64,000 nt of DNA from Spirochaetales bacterium. GTDB lineage: Bacteria; Spirochaetota; Spirochaetia; UBA9216. Position numbers and translations under genes: made by a program. Under the pieces are notes generated by a model that saw nothing but the letters and a program-made list of their open reading frames with translations, did not search any database and was not told the DNA's origin. This document shows positions 1 to 8,049 of the stretch, one piece after another. The stretch lies in assembly GCA_016839055.1 (NCBI GenBank), contig JAEKNX010000013.1:83707-147706 (forward strand). Reading direction: 5' to 3'. Each line of letters starts with the position of its first letter. The first letter of the stretch is position 1.

Positions 1-1341
1 ATGGAAAAATCAAAAGAAGGAATGAAGGCTTATTATGGAATCACCTTCCTGATAGGTATCGGCTTTTTCACTATGGGTCTCATGGATCCTCTCTATGACA
101 CCTATGTTCCCATGTTTCTGAGTAACTATCTTTCATCAGACAGTCTCGTCGGCGGAATCATGGGTATTGATAATATCTTTGCAATCCTGCTGATACCGAT
201 TATCTCAGCCGTTTCAGATAGGACCAGAACCCGAATTGGACGAAGGATGCCGTACATAATTGTACTGCTTCCGGCGGCAGCAGTATTCTTTTCCCTGCTC
301 CCGGGCGCCGCTCTTAAATCACTTGCGTTCCTGATTATCTGTATATTCTTTCTGAATTTATTCAAGCAGGCGGTCCGCGGACCCGTTGTTGCCCTTATGC
401 CTGATATTATTCCAGGAGAATACCGCTCGGAAGCAAACGGTGTAATAAACACTATGGGCGGAATCGCGGCCATTGTTGGAACCGTTGCCCTCGCAAAACT
501 CTATGATGTCAAGGTCAGAATACCCCTGTTCGGGGACAGTATTGTCCCCTTTACTAATGGAGCAGCAGGAAGTGAGTCAACCTATATAGGAAAACTGCCC
601 TTTGTCATTTCTGCCCTTCTTGTACTCCTGGCGGTAATTCTACTGTTTGTTTTTGTAAAAGAGAAAAAGAATCCTCTGAACTCGGAAGAAGAAGCGGCGA
701 CTCCTATCATGAAGTCGCTGAAGCTCATCTTTACAGCCAAAGACAAAAGCGCGTTCTTCATACTTCTTTCCCTGCTGTTTTGGTTTATCGGTTATCAGGG
801 AGTACTGCCATGGGTTGGTATCTATTCAAAAGAATTCCTGGGCCTGTCTCCGGGAACTGCGGCCCTCTCCTCCGGAATGGTCGGAATTGCCTACGCGCTC
901 TGTGCCATTCCATCGGGCATCATCGCGCACAGAGTCGGCCGAAAGAAAGCCATCAGGTTTTCTCTCGTAGTCATTGCCGTTGTAATGCTGCTGCTCTTCC
1001 TCCATCATCCTGTAACAACTGCACTCGGCCTCTCTCATAGCGCACAGTACATGAGCTTCTGGGCCCTGCTATTCATCTTCGGAATGTTCTGGGTATCTAT
1101 TGTCACAAACTCTTTCCCGATGCTCTGGCAGATGGCAACCTATACTGATATGGGAATCTATACCGGTTTGTACTATTTCTTCTCTCAGGCAGCGGGCATA
1201 GTCGCGCCGATTCTGACCGGAGGCCTCCGTGACCTTTTCGGCGACAGAATCATTTTCATTAATGCCGCCGTCTTCATGATGATAGCATTCGTGATGATGG
1301 GAAAGGTTAATAAAGGAGAGGCGGAATCTCTGGCAAAATAG
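1..1341 (+). CDS. MFS transporter, SLC45/GPH-like sugar or cation symporter
   Basis: A 446-residue inner-membrane protein with about twelve hydrophobic segments. The loop after the second segment carries SDRTRTRIGRRMP, the charged MFS signature loop found in the SLC45/glycoside-pentoside-hexuronide symporter group, so a sugar or glycoside taken up with a cation is the likely substrate; the actual substrate cannot be read. A second charged loop, AHRVGRKKA, starts the C-terminal half. The ATG is the first base of the window, so its ribosome site and promoter lie outside and a slightly longer protein cannot be excluded. Its end overlaps the presumed start of the YkvA-like gene, suggesting coupled translation. 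Confidence 0.85.
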   Translation: MEKSKEGMKAYYGITFLIGIGFFTMGLMDPLYDTYVPMFLSNYLSSDSLVGGIMGIDNIFAILLIPIISAVSDRTRTRIGRRMPYIIVLLPAAAVFFSLLPGAALKSLAFLIICIFFLNLFKQAVRGPVVALMPDIIPGEYRSEANGVINTMGGIAAIVGTVALAKLYDVKVRIPLFGDSIVPFTNGAAGSESTYIGKLPFVISALLVLLAVILLFVFVKEKKNPLNSEEEAATPIMKSLKLIFTAKDKSAFFILLSLLFWFIGYQGVLPWVGIYSKEFLGLSPGTAALSSGMVGIAYALCAIPSGIIAHRVGRKKAIRFSLVVIAVVMLLLFLHHPVTTALGLSHSAQYMSFWALLFIFGMFWVSIVTNSFPMLWQMATYTDMGIYTGLYYFFSQAAGIVAPILTGGLRDLFGDRIIFINAAVFMMIAFVMMGKVNKGEAESLAK

Positions 1342-1709
1342 CTGCAAGGCTTAAAAAAAAGGCAGGGGAGCTCAAACGGGAAATTACAGCAGTTTATTAT
1401 GCGTATAAGACTCCCGGGCTCCCCTTCCTGCCGAAGCTCGTCATACTCATTACCCTGGGTTATGCTCTCAGCCCCATCGATCTGATACCGGATTTCATTC
1501 CCGTACTCGGATACCTCGATGATCTGCTCATCATCCCCGGGCTTTTGGCCCTCTCAATAAGACTGATACCCGAGGATATAATGGAGCAGGCCAGAATCAA
1601 GGCCGAGGAAAAACCGCTGCGGCTGAGTAAAAATCCTGCGGCAGCGGTCATTATTATTCTGATATGGGCAGCTGTAATTTTTATTATTATACGGCAAGTT
1701 CTTAAATAA
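1326..1709 (+). CDS. YkvA/DUF1232 family membrane protein, start codon uncertain
   Basis: The frame encodes the DUF1232 (YkvA) core with the hallmark ALSPIDLIPDFIPVLGYLDD, followed by a basic linker and a C-terminal membrane helix ending in RQVLK. The function of the family is unknown. The frame opens after a stop at 1311-1313, yet it contains no ATG, GTG or TTG before the conserved domain begins. A good ribosome site, AAAGGAGAG (1312-1320), precedes ATC at 1326, and ATA at 1338 overlaps the stop of the MFS gene as ATAG. Initiation at a rare codon, a -1 frameshift from the MFS gene, or a sequence error are all possible; 1326 is a placeholder start. Confidence 0.75.
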   Translation: MSGKIAARLKKKAGELKREITAVYYAYKTPGLPFLPKLVILITLGYALSPIDLIPDFIPVLGYLDDLLIIPGLLALSIRLIPEDIMEQARIKAEEKPLRLSKNPAAAVIIILIWAAVIFIIIRQVLK

Positions 1710-1722
1710 AATCAGCGCTCAC

Positions 1723-2670
1723 CTACTGCTGCCCTACATTAATATCACCTTCGATGAAGGTATTATTTATAAACCAGTTAGTAACCTTGCTCATTGCCCA
1801 GGGGCCGTATATACCTACCGTAATTATAGTAAGAAGCCCCTGACCCCAAAGAAGGCCGAAGCCTTTTCCGGCCATGCCGTCAAATCCGAAAGTACCGGAC
1901 GCGACCCCATCCTCAGTGGTTATTGAGCTTCCGTCTGCCACAAAACGGTAAATTTTCACACAGGCCGCCGGGTAATATATGAAGATCGTTATAATACTTA
2001 GCAGTATCTGACCGACAAGGAAGCCTGTGGTCTCGGCGAGGTTTCGCGTGAAATTGATTTTGTATCCGGCAAATTTTACATTTACAATCCAGGTGAAATA
2101 AAAATAAATAAATGGAATCATGACTAGGAAAATAATTATAATTGTCACGGCGGCAAAACCGTAGGCTGAATCAGGATAATAATTACCGGAGGACCTGTAA
2201 AGGAAGAAGGCCATTATCGCCATTAGAATAATGAGCGGCAGATAGAGAGTAAGCAGCATGTACTTCAAAAGCGTACCGGGACGGCTCAGAAACTCAGCGC
2301 TCTGCTGCTTGTAGCCGAATCTCTCAAGATAAAAACTTACTATGTTTCTGACATACCACGGACTGTAGATGCCCAGGGTGATTACCGTCAGGAAGAGCCA
2401 CAGGAGAACCTTGGGTGCAAACTCCCCCAGCCTGCCGGAAAATAGAAATCCTTCATCCTTGAAGAATACGGATTTAACGGCATAGCAGAAAAATGAGAAA
2501 CTTAACAATATTGAGACATATGATTCAGCAAAAGAAAAGAATGAGGAACGCAGTGTTGCTTCGTCGTTGTTTGTTGTTAATATTGTCAGCACTACAATTA
2601 GAATTAGAAAGGGAATATAGGTCTTAAAAAAGCCGCGGCCCTGAATATCGGCCTTAAAATAATTCTTCAT
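1723..2670 (-). CDS. DUF898 (YjgN-like) integral membrane protein
   Basis: A 315-residue protein with six or seven hydrophobic segments. It carries the repeated DUF898 hallmark in which a helix ends in TLGIYSPWY (near residue 105) and again TVGIYGPWAM (near 290), and the central FTWIVNVKFAGYK motif, as in E. coli YjgN. The family has no established activity. The start is supported by AGGAG five bases upstream. It converges on the YkvA-like gene with a gap of only 13 bases and no visible terminator between them. It appears to be monocistronic, because a terminator lies upstream at 2726-2757. Confidence 0.85.
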   Translation of the reverse strand: MKNYFKADIQGRGFFKTYIPFLILIVVLTILTTNNDEATLRSSFFSFAESYVSILLSFSFFCYAVKSVFFKDEGFLFSGRLGEFAPKVLLWLFLTVITLGIYSPWYVRNIVSFYLERFGYKQQSAEFLSRPGTLLKYMLLTLYLPLIILMAIMAFFLYRSSGNYYPDSAYGFAAVTIIIIFLVMIPFIYFYFTWIVNVKFAGYKINFTRNLAETTGFLVGQILLSIITIFIYYPAACVKIYRFVADGSSITTEDGVASGTFGFDGMAGKGFGLLWGQGLLTIITVGIYGPWAMSKVTNWFINNTFIEGDINVGQQ

Positions 2671-2725
2671 ATAGACTCCTACAAATAATTATTATTTTAA
2701 GGCATAACAGGCAAAATGACAAATT

Positions 2726-2757
2726 TAAAAAAATCGGCCCGCTTTCGCGGAACCGAT
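2726..2757 (-). terminator. Rho-independent terminator of the fliS-polA operon
   Basis: Read on the minus strand, ATCGG...CCGC, a GAAA loop, then GCGG...CCGAT forms a hairpin with a small internal loop, followed by seven T. It lies about 50 bases past the stop of the SPOR-domain gene and before the DUF898 gene. Confidence 0.75.
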
Positions 2758-2805
2758 CAAAACCCAATATCTATAATGCGAACACCTGAATCAAAAAAAC
2801 AGGGC

Positions 2806-3498
2806 CTATTTAGTTACATATACCTCTGACACATAACTGCTCTCGAACCCCTCTACAACCTTTATCCAGTTCAGAAACTTTTCAGCTTCCATCTTTTCGC
2901 CGTAGGGACCGAGTCTGACCCTGTAGTAATTTGTTCCGTTTACATTTGTAGTCGATATAGTACTCGCAGTACCTATTTTAATCAAATTTGTCTTTACATC
3001 TGTTGCTTTCGAGAGAGAAGAGAATGATCCGGCCTGTATCCAGTATTCCGTTCTGCTGACAGCCTTCTTGACAACCGGTTCGCTCTGCTGCGGTCTAATT
3101 CTCTGTACTGCGGCCGCAGGCTGAACCTGAACAACAGAAACAGCAGCTGATGGTTTACGCTCGGGGATATCCAAAGTGATAACCTTATCCTCAGCCTTCT
3201 GCGTCGGTTCTGACTCCCTATACGCTCCCTCGGGTATTCCATAAACGAATTCATCAGAAACAACTACGAACTCATCTGTCTGTTCTTCTTTTTCTTCCAT
3301 TCCAGTGAAGGTTTCATCTTTACGAACCCATTCCACCGGATCAAAACCGGCTTTTCCTGACTGTACGGCAGTTTGATTCCCGCCCGCGGATGCTACACTC
3401 GAGTCTTCCGGCAGAAACCAGAAAAAACCGACGGCTACAACCACCAGTACACATACACCTATTCCAAAAATGATCCACAGGGTTTTCTTATCTTCCAT
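2806..3498 (-). CDS. SPOR-domain membrane protein
   Basis: A 230-residue protein with a short cytoplasmic N-terminus, one membrane helix at about residues 8-29, a long acidic and proline-containing periplasmic linker, and a C-terminal SPOR domain from about residue 152 (WIQAGSFSS, then YRVRLGPYG). SPOR domains bind denuded septal peptidoglycan, so a role in cell division or envelope remodelling is likely. It overlaps the end of coaE by 11 bases and is the last gene of the fliS-polA-coaE operon, ahead of a terminator. Confidence 0.85.
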   Translation of the reverse strand: MEDKKTLWIIFGIGVCVLVVVAVGFFWFLPEDSSVASAGGNQTAVQSGKAGFDPVEWVRKDETFTGMEEKEEQTDEFVVVSDEFVYGIPEGAYRESEPTQKAEDKVITLDIPERKPSAAVSVVQVQPAAAVQRIRPQQSEPVVKKAVSRTEYWIQAGSFSSLSKATDVKTNLIKIGTASTISTTNVNGTNYYRVRLGPYGEKMEAEKFLNWIKVVEGFESSYVSEVYVTK

Positions 3499-4123
3499 GA
3501 CTTCCCTTCTGCTCTATTAAATCCAAGACGCTCCTGATTTCCATTCTCAGTGAATCCATCCCGGATTTGTTCACTATTCTATATATATCGACATATTTTT
3601 CTAATGGTTTAGGCTTGAGTTTCCTCTGCGCGTAAATTCTTTTCAGAACCGCCGGAAGATTTAGAGGATCACGATTAAGCGCCCGGATAATTCTCATGTA
3701 TAGCGGAGCTTCCACCCACACAACACAGTGACAATGGGAATGAAGTCCCATTTTAAAGAGGATGGCAGCGTTTATAACAATATGCCTGCTGCCTCCGCTC
3801 GTGTATTCCCTTATTCTCCGCTCGGTCTCGCTCACCATCCATGGATGAATTATACTCTCTAGGGCCTTCAGTTTTTCAGGCTCGGCGAACACTATTTCCC
3901 CGAGGGCTTTCCGGTCGACAGTCCTCGCGGCCGCTCCGCCCTTACAAGACTCTTCTTCCTGAATCACCCGGGAACCGAACTCCTTCTCTATCCGCCCTAT
4001 CTCCGATTCAAGGGCAAGATGCCCGAGCTTATCAACATCTATGGACGGTATCTGCATTCCCTCAAAAATAGTAGCGGCGGCGTTCTTTCCGGAACAATAC
4101 TTTCCGCTGAGCCCGATTACCAT
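3488..4123 (-). CDS. coaE: dephospho-CoA kinase
   Basis: A 211-residue kinase for the last step of coenzyme A synthesis, ATP-dependent phosphorylation of dephospho-CoA. The N-terminal P-loop is present but unusual, GLSGKYCSGKN, where most CoaE proteins have a Ser or Thr after the lysine. It is followed by the substrate-side DVDKLGH segment and by the CoaE-typical VVWVEAP and RIIRALNRD region near residues 133-152. The start is supported by CGGAG six bases upstream. It sits 64 bases downstream of polA in the same operon and overlaps the SPOR gene. The polA-coaE pairing is common in bacteria. Confidence 0.85.
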   Translation of the reverse strand: MVIGLSGKYCSGKNAAATIFEGMQIPSIDVDKLGHLALESEIGRIEKEFGSRVIQEEESCKGGAAARTVDRKALGEIVFAEPEKLKALESIIHPWMVSETERRIREYTSGGSRHIVINAAILFKMGLHSHCHCVVWVEAPLYMRIIRALNRDPLNLPAVLKRIYAQRKLKPKPLEKYVDIYRIVNKSGMDSLRMEIRSVLDLIEQKGSHGR

Positions 4124-4187
4124 GAATAACTCCGAGAGGAGTCATCTGTGAGTATCTCCTCAAAACTGCGTTTTATCGGAGAACTCA

Positions 4188-6968
4188 TTAATGCATATCT
4201 CCCCAGCATGAACCTGTCTCAATAGAAACTCGAAGTGGTATATCGAGCTTAATGACAGATTCCATTGTTTCTTTCACGAGAGCCTTCATCCTCACAATCT
4301 CGGCATCAGGAACCTCAAATATCAGTTCATCATGAACCTGTAAAATAAGCTTCGACGCGAGGCCCCTTTTCTCAAGTTCGGCACTGAGCCTAAGCATCGC
4401 CATCTTGACTATGTCGGCGGCCGAGCCCTGTATAGGGGTGTTAACTGCTATCCTCTCGGCTCCTGCCCTTTCGGTAGCGTTCCGGCTGTTTATACCGTGA
4501 ATATGCCGCTCATGACCGCGAATGGTCTTAACGGTGCCGGTAGTCCTTGCCTCATCTCCGACCTTCTCGATGAAGTCCTTTATCCTGCTGTAACGGCGGA
4601 AATATGCGTCTATAAACTCAGCAGCCTGCTTCCTTGGAATCTTGAGTTCCCGGGACAGCCTGAAGGCGGACATTCCGTACATGACGCCGAAGTTAATAGT
4701 CTTTGCAATCCGGCGCTGCTCCGGGCTCACAGTCTCAGGGAAAACTCCGAATATCAGCGCCGCGGTCTCCTTATGAACATCTTCTCCGCCAGTGAAGGCT
4801 GATTTAAGCCCGTCGTCTCCCGAAAGATGGGCAAGAACAACAAGTTCAATCTGCGCATAGTCGGCACTTAGGAAGGTACATCCGTCTGCGGGAATGAAGG
4901 CCTTCCTTATCTTTCGGCCGTTTTCGCTCTTAATTGGTATGTTCTGCAGGTTCGGATCCTTGGATGACAGGCGGCCGGTTGCCGTTCCAGTCTGGATGAA
5001 CTGGGTGTGAATGCGACCTGTTTCCTCATTTATCAGGACAGGAAGCGTATCAACGTAGGTTGATTTGAGCTTAGCCAGGCTTCGGTGTTCTAGTATCTTC
5101 TCCGGAACGGGGTCCTGATCGGCGAGGATCTCGAGAACCTGAACATTCGTGGAATAGCCGGTCTTCGTTTTCTTTACAGGTTTCAGCCCCCGCTTCACAA
5201 AAAGTATTTCCGCAAGCTGCTGCGTAGAGTTAATATTAAACTCCTCTCCACAGAGCTCGTAGATCTCGGCTTTTATCTTCTTAAGATCCTCTCCGAGGCT
5301 CTGGCCCAGGTCTTCCAGCATTTCCGGTTTCAGCCTTATACCATCGAGCTCCATGTCCGCGAGCAGCTTCACGAGAGGCAGCTCAAGGCTGTAGTAAAGC
5401 TCGGTCATGCCCCTTGCCTCGAGCTCCGGCTCGAATGCCTTGAATAACCTGAGGGTAATGTCAGCATCCTCGGCCGCGTATCTGACCGCGTCACTGAGCT
5501 TTACCGTATCAAAGGTAGAGTTTTTCTCAACGACATCGCTGAAATGCACGGTTGTGTATCCGAGCGCCCTCTCAGCTAAAAAGTCCATATTGAAAGCTCC
5601 GAGACCGGCGTCGAGAACCCAGGCCGCTGTCATCGTATCGAATGCTATATTCTTTATCTCCACGCCCCATCGCCTGAGAACCTTGTAATCGTATTTGATG
5701 TTCTGCCCGACAAGCTTCAGGTCGGGATTCTCGAGAATCCTCCGGAGTGCCTCCCGGACAGTATCCTCATCGAGATAATCCTGAATCACGCCGTCTTCAT
5801 CGGCAGCCTTTAGCGGAATATAGCAGCCGCTACCCTGTTCAACAGAAAGGGAGAAGCCCACGGGAACGGCCTTCATCGCATCCAGGCCGCTGGTCTCAGA
5901 GTCGAAGGCAAAAACCCCGGCCTCTTCCACCTTACTAATCCAGAGGTTGAGGGCCTCAGTTGTAGTCACCGCCTCATACCGGCCCTGCTCCGCCCTGACC
6001 CCGTATTTCTGTCCGAGCCCTGATATTCCGGTAAACGCTGGTTCTGCGCCCTCTTCGGGCTTTTTAACCGGCATTGAAGCCTGCATTTTCTCTGAGGTTT
6101 TTCCGGAAAACCGATCGGCAACGCTTGTAACCTCTTCACGATAGAGAACCTGGGCTCCCGCGGCCTTGTCCAGAGAATCGGTGCTGAGGACTTCCGGGGC
6201 AAGGCTGACACCGAAATCATCGGCGAGGGTAACCAGTTTGCGGCTCAGATAGGCATTTTCCCGGCCTTCGGTCAGTTTCTTCTGGTTTCCAGCCGAAAGC
6301 TTACCTACATTCTCGTAAATGTCGTCGAGAGTCTCAAAATCCGCGAGAAGACTAACTGCCGTCTTGGGTCCTATTCCCTTTACCCCCGGAATATTGTCGG
6401 ACGCATCTCCGGTAAGTGCAAGGTAGTCGATAATCTGATCAGGTCTGACGCCCCATACATCGGCAACATCACCTTCATCGAGTACCTGATAATCACCCTT
6501 GTCGGGCTTCATAATTTTTACACCCTTCCCGACAAGCTGCAGAAGGTCCTTGTCTCCGGTTATAATATAGCAGGGGCGGTCTTCTTCCACGCATTTGCGC
6601 GCAAAATACGCTATGATGTCATCTGCCTCATAGCCATCCATACGAACGGATTTGATGTTCATAGCCTTCAGAACTTCCTGAATTACAGGTATCTGGGAAT
6701 GGAGATCTTCGGGGGCTTTCTCACGGTTCGCCTTATATTCCGGGTACATATCATGCCTGAAGGTCGGAACACTCGAATCGAGGATTACTCCGAATAGCTT
6801 AGGCTCATATTTCTCAAACAATGCTGCAATGCTTCGAAAAAAGCCGAAAACAGCCGAAGTATTAAAGCCGCTGGAGTTCAACAGCGGTCTGTTTATAAAA
6901 GCAAAATACGACCGGTAAATAAGGCTGTATCCGTCAAGGAGATATAAGGCATCTTTATCATTTTTCAT
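4188..6968 (-). CDS. polA: DNA polymerase I
   Basis: A 926-residue family A polymerase with all three domains. The 5' nuclease spans about 1-290 (YKANREKAP, DGYEADDI, LTGDASDNIPGVKGIG). The 3'-5' proofreading domain spans about 330-520 and looks intact: Exo I FDSETSGLD, Exo II QNIKYDYK, Exo III YAAEDADIT. The polymerase domain carries motif A DYAQIELV, motif B RRIAKTINFGVMYG and motif C VHDELIFE. Motif A has Val where most Pol I proteins have Arg. The ATG overlaps the stop of the upstream flagellar-chaperone-like gene as ATGA, indicating coupled translation. It acts in Okazaki-fragment maturation and repair. Confidence 0.95.
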   Translation of the reverse strand: MKNDKDALYLLDGYSLIYRSYFAFINRPLLNSSGFNTSAVFGFFRSIAALFEKYEPKLFGVILDSSVPTFRHDMYPEYKANREKAPEDLHSQIPVIQEVLKAMNIKSVRMDGYEADDIIAYFARKCVEEDRPCYIITGDKDLLQLVGKGVKIMKPDKGDYQVLDEGDVADVWGVRPDQIIDYLALTGDASDNIPGVKGIGPKTAVSLLADFETLDDIYENVGKLSAGNQKKLTEGRENAYLSRKLVTLADDFGVSLAPEVLSTDSLDKAAGAQVLYREEVTSVADRFSGKTSEKMQASMPVKKPEEGAEPAFTGISGLGQKYGVRAEQGRYEAVTTTEALNLWISKVEEAGVFAFDSETSGLDAMKAVPVGFSLSVEQGSGCYIPLKAADEDGVIQDYLDEDTVREALRRILENPDLKLVGQNIKYDYKVLRRWGVEIKNIAFDTMTAAWVLDAGLGAFNMDFLAERALGYTTVHFSDVVEKNSTFDTVKLSDAVRYAAEDADITLRLFKAFEPELEARGMTELYYSLELPLVKLLADMELDGIRLKPEMLEDLGQSLGEDLKKIKAEIYELCGEEFNINSTQQLAEILFVKRGLKPVKKTKTGYSTNVQVLEILADQDPVPEKILEHRSLAKLKSTYVDTLPVLINEETGRIHTQFIQTGTATGRLSSKDPNLQNIPIKSENGRKIRKAFIPADGCTFLSADYAQIELVVLAHLSGDDGLKSAFTGGEDVHKETAALIFGVFPETVSPEQRRIAKTINFGVMYGMSAFRLSRELKIPRKQAAEFIDAYFRRYSRIKDFIEKVGDEARTTGTVKTIRGHERHIHGINSRNATERAGAERIAVNTPIQGSAADIVKMAMLRLSAELEKRGLASKLILQVHDELIFEVPDAEIVRMKALVKETMESVIKLDIPLRVSIETGSCWGDMH

Positions 6969-7387
6969 ATTTCTATATCCATCATTGTTGGTATTTCTCC
7001 TGAATAATATACTCTGCGGCCGGTTATTGGAAGTTTATTTGCCGACAATCGGGCCTTCAGCCGGATTAATTCCCCGCTGAGCAGCTCAATATTGTCCCTG
7101 CTCATTAAGCGGGCTTCTTCTTTCAGTCTGATGGCAGACTTCAGCAATTCCTCCGCCGCGGCATCCGGTTTAATTTTCTCAAGATATGTATAAATGGTCC
7201 CGGTCAGCGAAATGACAGCCTCCGCGGCCTCGGATTCAAGCCGCGTATGTTCAGATAGAGATATTTCATCGGAATTTTCAATATCTTTCCTTTCAAGATT
7301 CAGTATCTTAATGAGACGATTGTAGGTTGAAGTTAATTCTCTGAGATATTTGGTTAATACTATGGAAGCTTCGGCCGGGCCGGACAT
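6965..7387 (-). CDS. Putative flagellar export chaperone (FlgN/FliT-like)
   Basis: A 140-residue, mostly helical, charged protein with no membrane segment. The sequence family is not recognised with certainty. Its size, helical character and position directly after fliS, joined by a TGATG stop/start overlap, resemble the small chaperones FliT or FlgN that escort flagellar cap or hook-junction proteins. This assignment is by context, not by motif. Its stop overlaps the polA start as ATGA, so fliS, this gene and polA are likely translated in a coupled chain. Confidence 0.5.
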   Translation of the reverse strand: MSGPAEASIVLTKYLRELTSTYNRLIKILNLERKDIENSDEISLSEHTRLESEAAEAVISLTGTIYTYLEKIKPDAAAEELLKSAIRLKEEARLMSRDNIELLSGELIRLKARLSANKLPITGRRVYYSGEIPTMMDIEI

Positions 7388-7812
7388 CAGCCCGCTATAT
7401 TAACCCCGCTGGATATTCCCGAAGAACCCATTCCGGCTTTCAGGAAGACCTGAGCCCAGGTTTCCTTCAGATCCTTCATCATATCACATACCGGTTTAAT
7501 CATTTCGGCGTCTTTCTGCACATTGGCCTGCATAAGCTGCCTGTTGAAAAAGACATAGAGACTATACAGATTGTTCGCTATCTCCCCGCCCTTCTCAAAA
7601 TCGAGTGAAACCATCAGCTCAGTTATGATATCCTGCGCTTTAATAATTGAGTTATTGATCCGATCTAGCTTCGGAGTTTCAGATTCAAGACCATGAACCC
7701 CAACTTCCATCTGCCGAACTGCTTCCTCGTAGAGCATAATTATCAGTTTACCCTGACTTGCTGTTTTAATATTAGTTTCTCTATATGCATTCAAAGGATT
7801 CAGATTGCTCAA
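7387..7812 (-). CDS. fliS: flagellar export chaperone FliS
   Basis: A 141-residue cytoplasmic chaperone that binds the C-terminus of flagellin and prevents premature polymerisation before export. The family signature is clear at the N-terminus: NAYRETNIKTASQGKLI followed by IMLYEEAVRQM. The start is TTG at 7812, supported by AGGGGAG about eight bases upstream. It is the first gene of an operon continuing into a chaperone-like gene, polA, coaE and a SPOR gene. A FliA-like promoter candidate lies upstream. No flagellin gene is in the window. Confidence 0.92.
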   Translation of the reverse strand: MSNLNPLNAYRETNIKTASQGKLIIMLYEEAVRQMEVGVHGLESETPKLDRINNSIIKAQDIITELMVSLDFEKGGEIANNLYSLYVFFNRQLMQANVQKDAEMIKPVCDMMKDLKETWAQVFLKAGMGSSGISSGVNIAG

Positions 7813-7862
7813 GATATCATCTCCCCTAATAATTTGGGCAGCCGGTTAAAGCGCCTCTCTGA

Positions 7863-7890
7863 TTATCGACCCCGAAGCAAAGCTGCTTTA
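7863..7890 (-). promoter_or_regulatory. Candidate flagellar sigma-28 (FliA) promoter for fliS
   Basis: On the minus strand TAAA (7890-7887) is followed after 16 bases by GTCGATAA (7870-7863), one mismatch from the FliA consensus TAAA-N15-GCCGATAA. It sits about 50 bases before the fliS TTG. The spacer is one base longer than consensus, so this is only a candidate. Confidence 0.4.
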
Positions 7891-8049
7891 GGCATAATTT
7901 AAAATATCGAGTTTACGTCATAAATAGGGCATTTTTGACAGCAATCTCGGAAATCTTATAAAATAAAAAATTGTCAAAAAACTTCTTCAAAATCCAAGGC
8001 TGTAAATCAATTCACCCGGACTGCGAATCCATCAGCCGGGGCACATCAA

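Noticed and set aside
5407..6144. Several open frames opposite polA
   Set aside because: All are shadows of the polymerase gene, whose domain motifs are continuous on the minus strand.
7996..8042. CCCGG...CCGGG hairpin downstream of the propeller gene
   Set aside because: A short stem with a bulge and no T-run on the minus strand; not a convincing terminator.
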